In this document: positions 12,201 to 26,399 of the stretch, one piece after another | Position numbering within the stretch: position 1 is the first letter of the stretch | Layout of the letters: the number at the start of each line of letters is the position of its first letter | Assembly: GCA_038496675.1 (NCBI GenBank) | Contig: CM076654.1 | Span: 10,205,081 to 10,269,080 of the forward strand | DNA length: 64,000 bases | Origin: Rachycentron canadum | Lineage: Eukaryota; Chordata; Actinopteri; Carangiformes; Rachycentridae | Reading direction: 5' to 3' | Translations under genes and position numbers: made by a program | Notes under the pieces: model-generated | What the model was told of the DNA's origin: nothing | The model's input: only the letters and a program-made list of their open reading frames with translations | Database searches by the model: none

Positions 12201-15200
12201 GCAAAGATTTTCCACATTCCTTCATATGAATTCTGTTAAAAGAAAACATCAATCAAGGGAACGGCTCAGAAGGCAAGAAGCCCAACGATGGTTAGATGTA
12301 ATTTGAATTGAGAATGACTGCAGAATAATAATAGCCACTTTTCCACAACAGGATCAGGGCTTTATTAAAGCAAAAACTGGATGAAATTGTTTGAAAGGGC
12401 TGAGCTTTTCAATCAAAACAATTTTTTTTTTTAATTAGCTTTTGTAAGAAATACAAAAGAAAAACTAAAAAAGTTTATTGAGAAATCAGATGACAAAATC
12501 TTGCAATTCCTGACCAAATCTGTTTAGGTTTGTTTGCAGTAGTTTGTTGTCGGCAGCATAATAGCTGGCTCCATGCTGTTAAACTGAGAACAGTGTTTGT
12601 GTAGCTGACTGCACACTTTCACTAATAACCCAATTCAGTCATTACAAATCGAGTGTTTTCAGAGGAAACTGGTGCTTCAGTCATAATAGTAAAAAAAAGA
12701 AAAAAAAAATGTAGCTGCCTTACCACCAAGTCAGGATCCTGCATGAGGCTCAAGATGACCTCATACAGTAAAGGTCGAAGGTCAGATTTGAACTTGACAG
12801 AGATCCACTGTCCTATTAGCCAGATGACTCTTCTGCGAATCAACTTGTACCTGGGGAGGGTAGGGTAGGAGAGGATAGGGGAGAAGAGGGGAGGGGAGGA
12901 GAGGCATAAGTTGTGGTTGCACAAAAATACTTTACTGCTTTACTCATCAATCATATCAATATTTGTCAAAATGAACCAGCAGCCTCTAATCTTCCATCCA
13001 AAATGGAGCCACACTGCTTGTGGATCCAGTAGAAACAACAGGGCCAACTATTCAAATGATGAAATCGGTGCTGTCATTATTTATGACTCATCCTGAAATG
13101 TCTTTTATCTGTGGCTTATGTGGACTGAAGGCTGCAATAGAATTTGTGCTCTGAGGAGAAGCCCATATCACTGTCCCTCTGTTGTGCATATCCACAGACC
13201 GTGTCTAATTTTGCCCACACTCTGGCTATGCACATTTCAGTCTGCATGTATGTGTCACCGGAAAAGAGAGGGGCATAGATAGTGGCACTACTATATCTGC
13301 TTCTGCTAGAGACCACAGCAGAGCAATTCTTTACACAAAAAACCGGCTGAAAAACACTATCCAATAGACAAATTGAGAGAAAAGACAATTGGAGTAAGGA
13401 TTCTTGAAGAGAAAGGATTCATTAAGAATGATTATGTGTTTGTATTTGTTTAAACAAATGCCTGCGAGCAAAACACAGAAAGCCTCAGGGACTCTGACGC
13501 CAATGTCTAAATAAGGGAAAACCAGGATGATCAGAAAAAACTCCAGTGCCAATAAGTGTGTGATGTGAATTAAAATGGACTACATTGCCTGTCCCAAATG
13601 TGAAGCACTGAATATGGGGAGGAGATGGTTTCTCAACATTCGTATTAGGCAGGCAAGAAGTGTCCCTTGGCATCTACCCTGTTTTGTATCCATGACAGAA
13701 ATTGACAGCCTTGATAGAAATGAGTGGAGGAAGGAATTAAGGAACGGAGAAACGAAGAGGATAAAAAAAATAGGGGGGTGACACTCTTGCTGACTTCATG
13801 TCAGCTATCCCCAGGAGCCAGAGACCAAAGTCTAGGCCACTAGCCAGAAGACACTAAACATCACCATGACTTGCACTTGAAAAACAATAGTGCAAGGGCA
13901 TATGTGTGTATGTGAGTGCGTGTGTGTGTGTGTGAATTAGCCAAAAAGCTTGTTTTTCCCTCACTAGCAACATTAAGCTAAATGTCACTTGAACTTGATT
14001 TCTCATTTAAAAAAAAAAAAAAAAAAGCTGCGGCACACAATCCTGGGCTTAACTGCTCAGGAGCAGTGGAGAATTCAGGAAAATAAACTAGTATCCGATT
14101 ACCTTAAAAAACAAAAGAAAACAAATGCAATCAGACTCTTCTGTTTTTCTACATGCTCTTACGGAGGCAGTGACATATGGGGTGGTTCTGCCATGACAGA
14201 GCAGGTACAGCAGTGCCAGTGGACAACGGCCACGGGCACATTCCCAGACTCCTCTATAATCAGGCTCCAAACAACGGCTTGGCAACAAAAGTCGGTTACA
14301 TCAAGAGTAAATCATTAAATTACTGCTGATTATTTGCTGTCACATTAACACTCAGACAAGGTAAATCTGGGACTGATGTTTTTCTGTGTATTACACGAGA
14401 CAACAAATTGTGGTTATTTTTCTACATAGTGCAAAAGACAATCATCTGAAAGTATGTTTCAGATTTTAGTGTACACAAAATAAATCCTGACGATCGTCTG
14501 CATTATTTCTGATGACATCGTAATCCGTATGCTGATTATTATTCAGTTGTGGCCTCTGTTGGAAGTGACTAAAAGATTAGTGTTCCCAACACTGCAAGAG
14601 CGTGATGCGTGTCTGCTGCTTAAGCTGTGCTGTGACTACTGCTTGTATTTCTTTTTATTATAACTGCTGGCAAATGTGGAAGAAATGACTGGAAAGACAG
14701 ATGGACAGGCAGTCTGACAGGGGTATTTGTCCGTCAGTCAAAAATGTACACGACTCATCCTCACTTAACTTGTCTTCTACATAACTTCACACAAATGTCA
14801 GCGACCCCGCTCCCCCTCTTTCTGGCAAACACATGGGAAATCCATGTGAACACTAAAATAATTTCATATTTCCCTTAAAGATTTACCCCTTCTTCCATTT
14901 TGCAGTCATTATCCCAAGTTTAAGACAATGGGTTTTAAAAGGGGTAGTAATGTTGGAAATGGTGCAAGTCTGAGTCCTTTATGTGATGCTGGTTCAAAAG
15001 CATCATTACTGCCATGTTTCTGTAGAAACCACTTTTTAAAACAGCTCTCTAATTGAGGATAGGAAGAGTCTCTCACTGAGCTGGAGCTAATATCTATGAC
15101 TAAATATTATTACTAGGGCACAAGGTATGCCACTTGTGTGAAAAAGCACAGAAAATATTTATTCATTGTAGGATTTTGCTCTGGGTCAAAAGGTGGTTCA

Positions 15201-18200
15201 GACCATATGTTAGGTTTTCATGGCCACATATATATCCATGCTGTTTCTACAGTTCTTCTGTGTCACCTCTTGGCTCCAGCACTGTGAACAAATGTTATAT
15301 ATTCACCCTGGGACTCAGAGTCTATTCATTTAATGGTGTCAACACCAGGTGAAAGATGGTGTGAGTCACAATGGGAGCCAATTCAAGAGAAGCAAAAGTA
15401 AGCAGTGTATGAAGGGAAGTCCTAAAAATGCAGAGCTCAAATAGGTAATATTTACTATCAGGCAACATAGTATTGGGCCATGAAGCCAAGATGTGTGAAA
15501 AGTCCACTGTGGTGCCTCTTCTGTGTCATAACCCCAACACTACCTATGTGAGCATCCACCCATAGTGGTCAATATTAGCAATAAGGGAGAATACAGTTAA
15601 AGATAACTAGAGGACATAATATTTTCGAGTATCTTCTAACCCGGGAGAGTGACTGACTTTTCTAACAAAATTCCAAACAAAAGGTCAAGTCACAAAAGGC
15701 TATGTCAAAATGTCAAAGTGTTGCCAGATTCTCACAGTAGAATGATGGAGCTGTCACTGCATCTTTATCTGAATGTGTCTTGCTGACACAAAGAGCTCCT
15801 TCTGGCAAATCTGAGACATCAGTGTGAGTGATACTACTGGTGTGTGTGTGTGTGTGGTGGGGTCCAAAGAGTGAGCAAATATGATTGTGCATACAGTCAT
15901 TTTCATTTACTGACTGTTACTGTCCAGAAAATGTAATTTGTTCTGAAATTAAATTATTATTAAGAATTAAATCTTCCTGGCATGTGCATTACTAAGCAAC
16001 TTCAAGCTTAACAGGAAATAAGTTTTAATAGTTTTAAATCCTTAAGTTTTGACCTAACTAAGTTTGAAAGGCAGGAAAACTTTTAATGATCTCTGATTTG
16101 ACTGAGAATAGTGCTTCGATCCGCTACATGATAGTGAAAATGTTTGTCCAATAAAGGTAATGTTACATGGCATTAGTTTTGAAGTGTTTTACATCTAATA
16201 AATAGGTGCATTAGTTTATCTCTGGCATCTCACTGGTTTTCTGAAAAAGAGTTCTGTATGGGGACGTATGGCCTGCAGACAGATGGCAGATGATGGCTTT
16301 CTTTTATTTGCATCATCATAACAAGCCACAAATGGCTATAAATGCTGTTTTGCAACACTTTAAAACCATACACAATATCTTTGCAAGTCTGGAACTATAT
16401 TATTGACATTTTTTTACATGAATTATCAAAAAGCTTTGAGGTGTATGGCTTGTGTCATTGACAAAAACTTAGGTGGAACAGACTTGATTCCAGCTCCAAG
16501 TGAGAATTAGTGAGTAACTGCAACACAAGTATATCAAAAAAATTTCCAGGACTTGACTCAGACTCGAAATTTATGAGCAGGATCTGAATCAATAACATCT
16601 AAATGATACTCTAACAAAACTATAACTATACTATAACAAAACAGCATGGCAACTGGCACAGCCAAATCGTGAGGAGCAGGCAGCCGAAAATCCTGCTGGC
16701 GTGGGAGCAGGTGGGTGCAAACTACTCTAAATCTCTGAGTTTGTCAAGGACAACATTAATGTCGCAGCTGAAATGACACTTCTTCATAGAAAAAGGCTTT
16801 AATTTTAGCTTTTTTATAGCCCTCTTGCTTAGCATACTGTTGCTAATATCTAGCATTTTATTGTTCTTTGTAATGTGGATTAAGGTCTAAGCAAGCCATA
16901 TAAAACAGCCAGTACCCAGAGGGGCAAGGAACAGAGGCAGCACAGCATGATCTGCGAATGCTGTGGTAACAACAAAAAAATGTGCACCAGGCAAGTGTGT
17001 CGACCAGAAAATCTGCTTTGGATGTGGCTTCTGGCAGATGCCAATACAGGTATTGTCCTTCTGCCTCTCCGGAGATGCTGCCAAGCTTGGGAAATATTTC
17101 AACCTTACTTTTTTCACAGAATTGCAAAACTAAATGAGATCAGAGCTTTTTATACCTAGGTGAAATATATACCTTTAGAGCAGTGCTGACAGGGCTTGAA
17201 TGAAAACATGCAGCGGGGTCCCAAAAGTTTGAGAGCACTTTCAAATGGTCTTAGACTTTGTTTACTCACAGATAATCAACCTTGGAGACTTAAAGACTGA
17301 ATCTCTCAACAGAACAACTTTTTTTGCCCCTTATGAGTCACATAAAAGTGAAGTTGACAATTAATTTTACTTCATTACTGTTCTATTTTTTTTTTAGATT
17401 TTTCTATTATAGATAAATTGTCACTTAAAATGAATTACTTTCATGATTATATCGAGGATTGTGTGTGTAAATGTGTGCTAAGCCTTTGGCAGTGGAGAAC
17501 AGCAATAATGCAATGGTCTGAGCAGAGCAGAAAAAAACAAACCTGCATTTCCCCAGGAACAACAAAATATTGCTCATATAAAGTAAACAGACTGGTCAAA
17601 TAATCCATGGGTTGAATTCAACTCAACTCTCCCAACATGGGCTTTCTCCCAGCAAACTCACACTCACTTTGGAACAAACTGAAAACACAAGAATTCTGCA
17701 AACACAGAAAACATACACACATTAACATAAGCACTCTAAACACTTAGCAGCCAGAGGGTGGCCTATGCACGGAAAAAAAAGCTAACAATTACAAGGAAAG
17801 ACATTAAATCTTTTTTTTTTTTTTTTTTTTGTTATTTACTTGTGTTTCTACACTAAATGATAAAATCCAAGACATATCTGGTTTAGTGGGCTGTTTCGTA
17901 TTATTTGCATTCAGTATTTGTTGCATAAACATACTGAACATGCAATGTCAACCTTCAATGAATAATTTCAACACCCTATTTAGCAAAGAGAAAAAGTAAT
18001 ATTGAAAATGCCCTATTGTTGCGTGGCAGAGATTATTTGAGGACTGTACAGCTGTGACATCAGAAAAAAATGAGATATATGTCAGGAGGCAAAGGCTAAT
18101 ATCAATCTATATACAAGTTTATATAACGTTGTTGTTTTGTTTTTTGTGTTGTTGTTTTATTGCATCAAAAAGGGCAATGGGCAAAAAACGCTTTCAAGAA

Positions 18201-21200
18201 ACACTATTGAGAGCACTATACAGAAGGTCAAAACTTAAAGCGCCAAAGAAAACCTGTCCTGTTTGACTGTGTGAGAAAGCCCAAAATTCAGTTAAAGGGC
18301 TTAAGCCATTTTATCAGAACAACGTCCTGGAATGGCCTTCTCAGTCTCCAGATTTTAAAACCCAGAGAAAATCTTTGGTGGTATTTAAAAGAAAGCAGTT
18401 GCAGTGAAGAAACCATCAAACCTCAATGAGCTGGAAGCTTTTGCACAAGAAGAATGGGCAAAGATTCCACAAGAGAGGTGTCAAGAGCTTGTCAGTACTT
18501 ACTAAAATAGCTTATTAGAAGTTATCAAGACAAAAGGATGCTCTGCCAAGTACTGATGTTGGGAGTTGAATAGTAGTGAACATGGACATTTGCCAAGAGA
18601 ATGAGAAAAAGAAACTCTCTCTCTCAGTGAGGGAGATCATCAAATGTTGCTCCTGCTTTAATTTTCACACTGAAGCTACAGCTTCCTCAAAAGACTGTGG
18701 GAACGTCTCAAATCTGACCTGCGCCTCTGATCAGACAAGTCAACAGGAGTTGAATCTGTTTTCCTTGGTTTTACAAAATGTAAAAACAAGATCGGTATTC
18801 TGAACACATACCTGCACCAAGGCCAAATAATTGTCTGTATAAAAACTGTATAAAACTCATAAATTCCAATATTAATGATTGAGTCTGATTTTTTTTTTTG
18901 CATCATCATGACCCATTTATTACTTGTGGAGAAACTGATGAAAGGAAAGTGATTCCTGGATGGATCCTGAAAATTTGTGGATTTGCCCTTTGGTTATATT
19001 TGGTTAAATGGATCCCACCACCAGGTTTAGTGCAAATGGGTTCGGAAGTTTTTGCATAATCCTGCTAACAAACAGATACAATTGAAACCTCCTTGGCTCT
19101 CACTCTTAGCACAAAGCCTTATCAACATGTTTCAAAAACACATTACTTAGCAGTTAAAGGATAAGGGCAGTTATCTTTTCATTATCAACAATTCCAGCAA
19201 GGCACCTAAAACCAATAATGAAGATAAGATATGAAAGTGCAAACAACTATTAACACTGGGGCCACAGATTGCCATCACTTATGCCCTAACCTAGACAATT
19301 CATTGGGTTAAATTATAATTTATTTATTTATTTATTTATTTTTTTTCAAACATGAGTTAGTTTCTGTTTTTGAGGGTGCAGGGTTAATAAATACACACTT
19401 GTGTTTGCATTCGTGTGGGAGTGCATAAGAGACAAAGACACAAACAGAGCAGTTTGACTGACTTCCTGTGTCGTATGCTCATTTGTATTTATTTGGGGAA
19501 AAAAAAAACAAAAAAAAAAAAAACACCTGGATAAACGTGCTAGGTTATTCACACCTGCAGTGTGTGGGACCAGAGCCACAGAGACATCATCAGACCTGTA
19601 TTCTGACGTCAGCACCAACTTCAGTGACTGACCTTTGGAGTGCTGCAGGCTTTTTATTTTGATAGTCTTGTCATCTATCTGTGCAGGGGATGTCTTTGTT
19701 CTTCATATCACTCATGCCACCTTGTCTCTGGCCACTCTCCCTTCTTCCCATCACTATTTAAATTCTATTTAAATGATAGATTGATGTATTTAAATGCATT
19801 TAGGTCACTACAGCTGACGGTAGACCCATGACCAGACTGGCGTTCATTCGCAGGTTGCACAACTGTACAAATTATTACGCGAGTCCAAGCAGCAGTTGGT
19901 AAAGTGGCCGTGACAGACACTGGCTCCAAACGTCAGCTGGCTACTTATGAGCCTTTTGGCATGCAGTGATCATGCTGCTGACTGTAATTAATAGCTGGAC
20001 AGAGGTTAATAGTCAATTACATTGAGTTACACTAAAAGGAATGTCAGCTATGCAATGTATTAGATGCCACTAATGTCTGAAAGGTAGCTCACACACAATA
20101 AAACAAACACCCATTTAAAATGAACTCCCGCACTGCTTATAGTTTCAACATTGTTGTTTCAACTCTGCCTGTCATTGTTGATGCAAAATGTGAACTACAC
20201 AAGATCACCAAGATTCATCACCTTCTTCACAGTAATGCATTTAAATATACAACTGGGCACAATGAAGAAAAGACTAAATTATAGTATACCTGCAATGCAA
20301 TTCAATTCAATGTCCCTGCCATTAAAACCTCCCGTGGCAAAGCTATTACATTACAATTTTTGTTAAACCTGTGTCAGACAAAGGGTGACTCAACTCTGTG
20401 GTAATTTTTTACACCGCAAAGAAAACGTTATGGGTTAGGTATTCTCTAATGCTGTTCACTCACAGAGACTTATAGACTTATACACCTACAGAGCATAAAT
20501 ATGCAAGGTGTTAAGAACAAAACAAACCTGGATTTGAGTGTCAAGTGTTCATGTTCTTCTATTGTGAACAGAGCTCGCCTTTTTGTTTTGTCCTACTCTG
20601 TAATTCATGTTACTTATCAAAGAAAAAATATCATGACAAAAGAAAAAGAAACAAAGATGCTCAGGAACAAATGTTTAAAAAGAGGTGCATCACTGTTGAC
20701 ACAATACCTGTGATGGCTGACTTGCAGCTCTCCGAGAAGCTGATTCTTGAACCACTGGTCAAAGTCCACATTGTCAAACAGTTCATAGGCCGCCAGTCCC
20801 ACTGCATTATATACTGTGGATAAAACAACCAGTCAACAGAAAATATTAACATTGAGAAGATTAAACTTGTTTAAATTATGAAAGAAATGACATTTCTAAA
20901 GGATGTTTTTTTAAGAGTCTTATCTTATTAATCACACTACAATGCATCACTTGTTAGGTTTTATTTCAGTGTTTAAATTCTGATTGTTTGGGTGCAAATC
21001 CTTTAAATTTGGGCTCCTTGGTTCAATAAAATAGGAAAAGCTAAACTGAATCTGTTTTAATTCTTCCCTGCAAAATAATTATGAGATAATACAATATGAA
21101 AGCAATTTCAGCAACGGATGTTCTTGGCAAATATAGAAGAAACAAAACTAAAAGGAGTTCCTCAGGCAGAAATTGGCATGATAGTGGCAAAAATGCTTTA

Positions 21201-23275
21201 TGGACAACAAAAAATATAGAGATAAGTGAGATTAGAAAAGTATGCGAACAATATAATATATATAGAAAAACAGACAAAAGTCATACAAGTGGTGTTTCCT
21301 GTTAGCATTTATATTTTTATCTTTTAAAAGCAATGAATCTTAAGAAGGAAAAAAGAAAAGAATGAGAGAAAGGGGAAAAGAGCAAAGACAGAAGGGAGTT
21401 GATTTAACAGAGAAAACTGAAACTTTTTCCATTACTTTAATACTCTGGTATTATTCAAGGCTGGCACTGAGCAGAAGTATATTGTAATCTAAAGTGTGTG
21501 TGTGTGTGTGGAAATTGAGAGAAGAGTCATAGCAGAGAAAGCAAGGGAAAAATATAAAGCACAATAGGTGTCCCTCTGTGGAATGATCAAAAATCATATT
21601 GAGCAGCAAAACGCCTCACAGACATATTTTCCCTCATTTATCTTGGCAAAAAGATGGATGGAAGGAGGGATAGGCAGAAAAGATGGTCCTGAAGCTACTG
21701 AAGCAGTGACCTTGGTCCTCGTCATAAAATCAAAGCTTTCCAGACGTACTGTTTATAAGTACAGTAAATAAAACAGACTGGAAATTGTAAACTCTTGCAA
21801 AGAGTAATGTCTATTTGTCTTTCGCTTCCCTTCTTCCTTGGAGGGAAAACTGAAAAAGCAGCTAAGGGCTCTGTAGTTAGTGGATCCTCACTATTCATTT
21901 TTTCTTCATTAGTACTTTACTACACTGGTTGTTGCTGTTAGAATCCTAAGTTTGTTGTTACAGGCTTGGTTTTGCTGCCGTTTAGGGTAAAGTTATTTCC
22001 AGGTGTACGGCACTGCTATGTTATTATTCAGAATGAGGTTTTTGTAAGTTGTCTGTGGTGTGAAATGCTCTACCTGCACCTGTGAGGTCTTTTAAAAAGC
22101 AATGGAAGACTCCTCTATTTAAACAGGCTTTCAGATAAACTGTGCATATTTATATTTGCACTTAATTGTTTATGGCTCTGAAAAGCATTTAAATGGCTCA
22201 GTTTACAGCTTTCTTCTGCGTTTTATCTTATTGTGTCCCTGTGTTACCTGTTTTCTACGTTTCTACCTTTTGACTTAACTGCTTTTGGCTCTGAAAAGCA
22301 CTTTGAGAGACAAGTTTATGAAAGGTGCTATATAAATAAACTTTTCTGACTTACAAAGAGAAATTTAATGCTGTTGCCACTGCAGCAACACAATGACAAA
22401 TGTGGTACAGATACAGGGGCTACAAAAAGTGTCAACAAAACATGGACATTGTCATCATTAAAAATTAAAAACACTGCAACAAGGGTGGTTTATATTTGGT
22501 CGAACGCCAAGTAGCAACATTCAGCTTCATCAGCTATAAAAGGAGCCTACGGTGGGATCATTTTTTTGTAGCACTGTACATATGCCAAGTGTCTTTACGG
22601 CACACAGAACTAATGTAGCTGTTATAGTCGATGATTCAGGCTTGGGCATAAAATTTTGAGTTAGGGACTCAGAAACATTTGTCCCTCCTTCTACAGCAGT
22701 ATGATAAAAGTCTAAGTCTATCATTCTATTAGCACTTTCATCATTTTTGAATAATTTATTGCTTGGGAAAAATAAAATCTAAAAAAAAAAAAAAAAAAGG
22801 GGGGGGGGGGGGAGTCCATGCGCCCCTTTAACCTCTTCAACCAGCTTCAGCTGTGCCACAAATTGTCAGCCATTGCTGCTGCTACCACAGCACAGCTTGA
22901 TCATTCACTGATGTGTGCCGTTTTATCAACACTGTCAGCAGACTGCTGAGATCTCTACGGGTATCCTGCTTTAACAGAGGCCCTCTGAGCAGGCGATCCC
23001 AACAGTCTGTGATTTAGTTGTGTACGCCACAAAACCAGAGTGTGGGCCTGACATGCCCAAGTGTCTAAAATGCACACTAAAGGGAGGTAGACAGAGAGAA
23101 AGAAAGAAAAAGAGGGGGGGGACAAGACGTCCAAGAACAGATTAGGTATCAGAGCAGTATAATGGATCACATTATAAAATGCAACCAAAACAGGAATCTA
23201 TAGGAGCAAGGATTATTTGGCATACTATAGCTCTCTTTGTTGGTTTGCACTGTTTATAAGTGAAGCTGTATAGTT

Positions 23276-23337
<62 letters not shown>

Positions 23338-25516
23338 TTTCAAAGACAATCTGACTTTCGATAAGTCATTTAACCAGGAAGAGCAGGTGAAGCCTGTGAC
23401 TCACCTGCATCCTTCATTAGCAGCTGGACTGGGTCTTCCACATTTGTTGGGCCTGCAAGAGCATGCACATAGACGGTAATGTAATTTCAGTGACCAGAAA
23501 CTTCATTTTTAAGGGTAAGAGCTGACATATTGTGTACGTTTTGTTTTGTTTTTTTAAATGATAGCAGCAGCTCTGTAAGATTTAACAAATGGCTACATCC
23601 TCACACAGTTGCAACATAACGTAGCCTCAGATCCACTGTATCAATCATTTTACTGTTCACATTCTACCATTCTCTCACTCTCCATTCATCTTAGTTGTGT
23701 ACTCAGATCTCAAAATCAATAACTGCCTCCCTTCAACCATAGAATCAACCAATCTGATGTTTTCCTCGCTTCAGCAGAACCCATTTTCACTCTGTCATAT
23801 GAAAATGAAAGTAGCCCGGGAGACGGGCAGGAAGCAGACCCTATAATCTGCACCTTTGGGCAACAGCGCTGCTAATTCAGCGACAGAAAGATATCTACAC
23901 GCCACTACTACAAAGAGACCAGTGTGTGTGTTTGTGTGTGCATGTATGTGACTGAGTAGAGAGTTGAGAGTGGTTGTAATGGTGATGTTTGTCACCAGGG
24001 AACCAGCCTACAGATTGCATGTTATACATACTGTGACAGCTGAAGGCTACATGAACAAACCTCTATGCTTTGTGGTTTTATGATATATGAAATATGTGTT
24101 GGTTTCTCCGAAGCACATTTCATGATGGGAAATAGGATCTGAGATCTGAGGAACAGAGTGTGCAAGGCCGGGAAATTCATCTGTATATCATCTCTCGGGA
24201 AACAACATTAATTTCTTTGAAACTCTCAAAATATATGAAACAGTATATTTAAAAAATACCTTTCACTATGTCAACAAAATCCAAGTGCACACCCTCCAAA
24301 ATGACCATAAAAATTTTATCTAAACAGCTTAGGTAAAAAGTAGACTTTATAAGTTAACACAACTTTATGAATGTTTAGATGAACACAAGGTTTATTGCTG
24401 AACTTTATTAGACACCATTTTAGCATTTTAACAAGCCTAGTACAACTGAGTACATGTTTTCCTTGTAATGAAAGACTCACAAAGGTTTGGCTGAAAAGGA
24501 AACAGACTGTGCTTCTGGCATGTAATAATATTTGAAATGACATTTTACTGACCCTGGAGATTCTGAACCATATCCAGTAACACCGGCGTCAGAGTCTGGC
24601 TGTAGTTGTGGAAGATATCTAGGAACAATACTTCTGTACAAGGCTGAATAGAGGAACAGAGCAGAGGAAACAAAAAGAAAGGCACTTAATTGGCAGAGTA
24701 GATGGTACACACATGCTGCCAGTGTATGAGGGAGTCATCACAATCATTCATTTGTTTTTCTCCCAGCATCATAGTTCTCTCCATTCTTAGCAGCCACCTG
24801 TGGTTTTGTTGGGCACCCAGTGGTGGTGAGGAGTAGGGAGCATATCACATGAATGAGTGACGTCAGTGAATACCATTTGAACACAAAGACAAACTTATAC
24901 AATGGCAAACAATGCCTTAAGCTACTGGTTCGATGAAAAGTCAAGTGTGAGTGCGTGCATGTGTGCACATGTATGTGTTTTCAAATATAGAGAATCTAGT
25001 CCACCTACCTTCAGTAGTTTATCAGTTTTAGATGTCAAAAAAAAAAAAAAAAAAAAAAAATCAATATCAAATATAGGTGTAAGTAAGCTGACAATATGGG
25101 CTGAGGCAGTAAATGAATACATGCTGTGTGCTATAGTGGATGTGCATGTGTCTGTTACATCTCAGAGCATGTATAACCTTTCCGCCTTGTTGGAAAAAGG
25201 TCAGAGGATACATTGCATTTCTGAAAAGCCAATCACGCTTGATGAGATCATGACACACAAAACCCTTGATCAGCTAGGAAAAAATAGGCAGATGGCAATA
25301 CTGATAGGAGAAGGTCATCTATAATCAGCCATTAGAATTGGTGACCATGGACAAAACAGACAGACAGTGACATCTGAGCATTGAACCATCCTGACCATGA
25401 CAATGTGTGTGTATTTTGTTTCTATGTAATGAAATAAACATTGATATTATTTTATGTGTTTTATGTGTTTAAAAAAAAAAAAACAACTCTGTAACCAATC
25501 AAAAAGCAACAACTTC

Positions 25517-25548
<32 letters not shown>

Positions 25549-26368
25549 AGCTCAGTGGTTTCAACAAAAAAATTCTAAATTGTCTCTCAGACTGTAATGC
25601 CACATTTCCTCTGCTGTAGCACGCTGTAAATGAAAAAGAACTTTTACAACAAGACCTCGAGGTCCAACGAAAGAGTGCTTTAGTGTACTTCAAAGCAACA
25701 GCGGGGTAGAAGTTTGTCATCTGAAGTGATGAAAGCAAGTAGAAAGGGCTCAACGCAGAGCACGAAGGGAAGAGAAATGAGGGGTAGACGGAAGAAAAAT
25801 AAGACAGTGGATAAGGAATGATGTCATGACTCAGAAAACACAACCGAAGATAAGCCTCTGCCAACTAACTAGACACAGGCACAGAGACGAGCTGTAAAGC
25901 CCTGAGGACCACTAACTGTTTTATGATGCTGTGATGATACAATCTGCTCAGTGCCACCAAATAAAAAGCTGCTTTGAATTTTTGAAAATACAAAATACAC
26001 TGAAACATTTGTGACAATTAATATTAAAGGAATTACAATGAAATGAAATCTGCTTCTGTTATTGTCGTTTAATCCTCATTTTTATGGATTGGATGTTTTT
26101 TATCATTACAAAATTTAAACTTTAGACAATCAGTGTTATACAGAAATGGAGAGTGTAGGTTTAGTTTTTTTTTTGTTTTTGAGTGATCCTCTATCAGTGT
26201 TTAGTTGATGTATTATTTTGTTAATGTTATCTTATGATGATACATATCAGAATGAAGGTATGTAAATATCACCTGGTAATTATGAACTATAAATATAGGC
26301 ATGGAGCATTTGTTTCTGTCAGACAGTCTGCCTTCCCATTAGGATCATTGTGTGTGTGTGTGTGTGTA

Positions 26369-26399
<31 letters not shown>

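Larger units (their letters stand above)
6482..12723. other. ipo11 intron between exons 16 and 17
   Basis: 6.2 kb, AT-rich. Besides the AC repeat and the palindrome listed separately, it has an (ATT)n run at about 9054-9074 and TG at about 10136-10151. No coding sequence is seen. Confidence 0.7.
20814..23404. other. ipo11 intron between exons 14 and 15
   Basis: It holds the LINE tail, the A18-G14 tract and the (AT)n repeat. A TATA-like gctataaaaggagc near 22537 has no associated gene. Confidence 0.65.

Noticed and set aside
16947..17159. Open frame with WLLADANTGIVL, recalling a piggyBac-type transposase segment
   Set aside because: Only about a dozen residues look right; neighbouring residues and frames do not continue the match and no terminal repeats were found.
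17205..17262. Sequence ggtcccaaaagtttgagagc resembling a fish Tc1-type end
   Set aside because: No inverted partner was found nearby, so an element cannot be delimited.
22537..22550. TATA-like gctataaaaggagc
   Set aside because: No coding or RNA gene downstream.
24902..25324. 140-codon plus-strand frame
   Set aside because: It crosses an A24 tract (poly-lysine) and has no recognisable domain; intronic chance frame.
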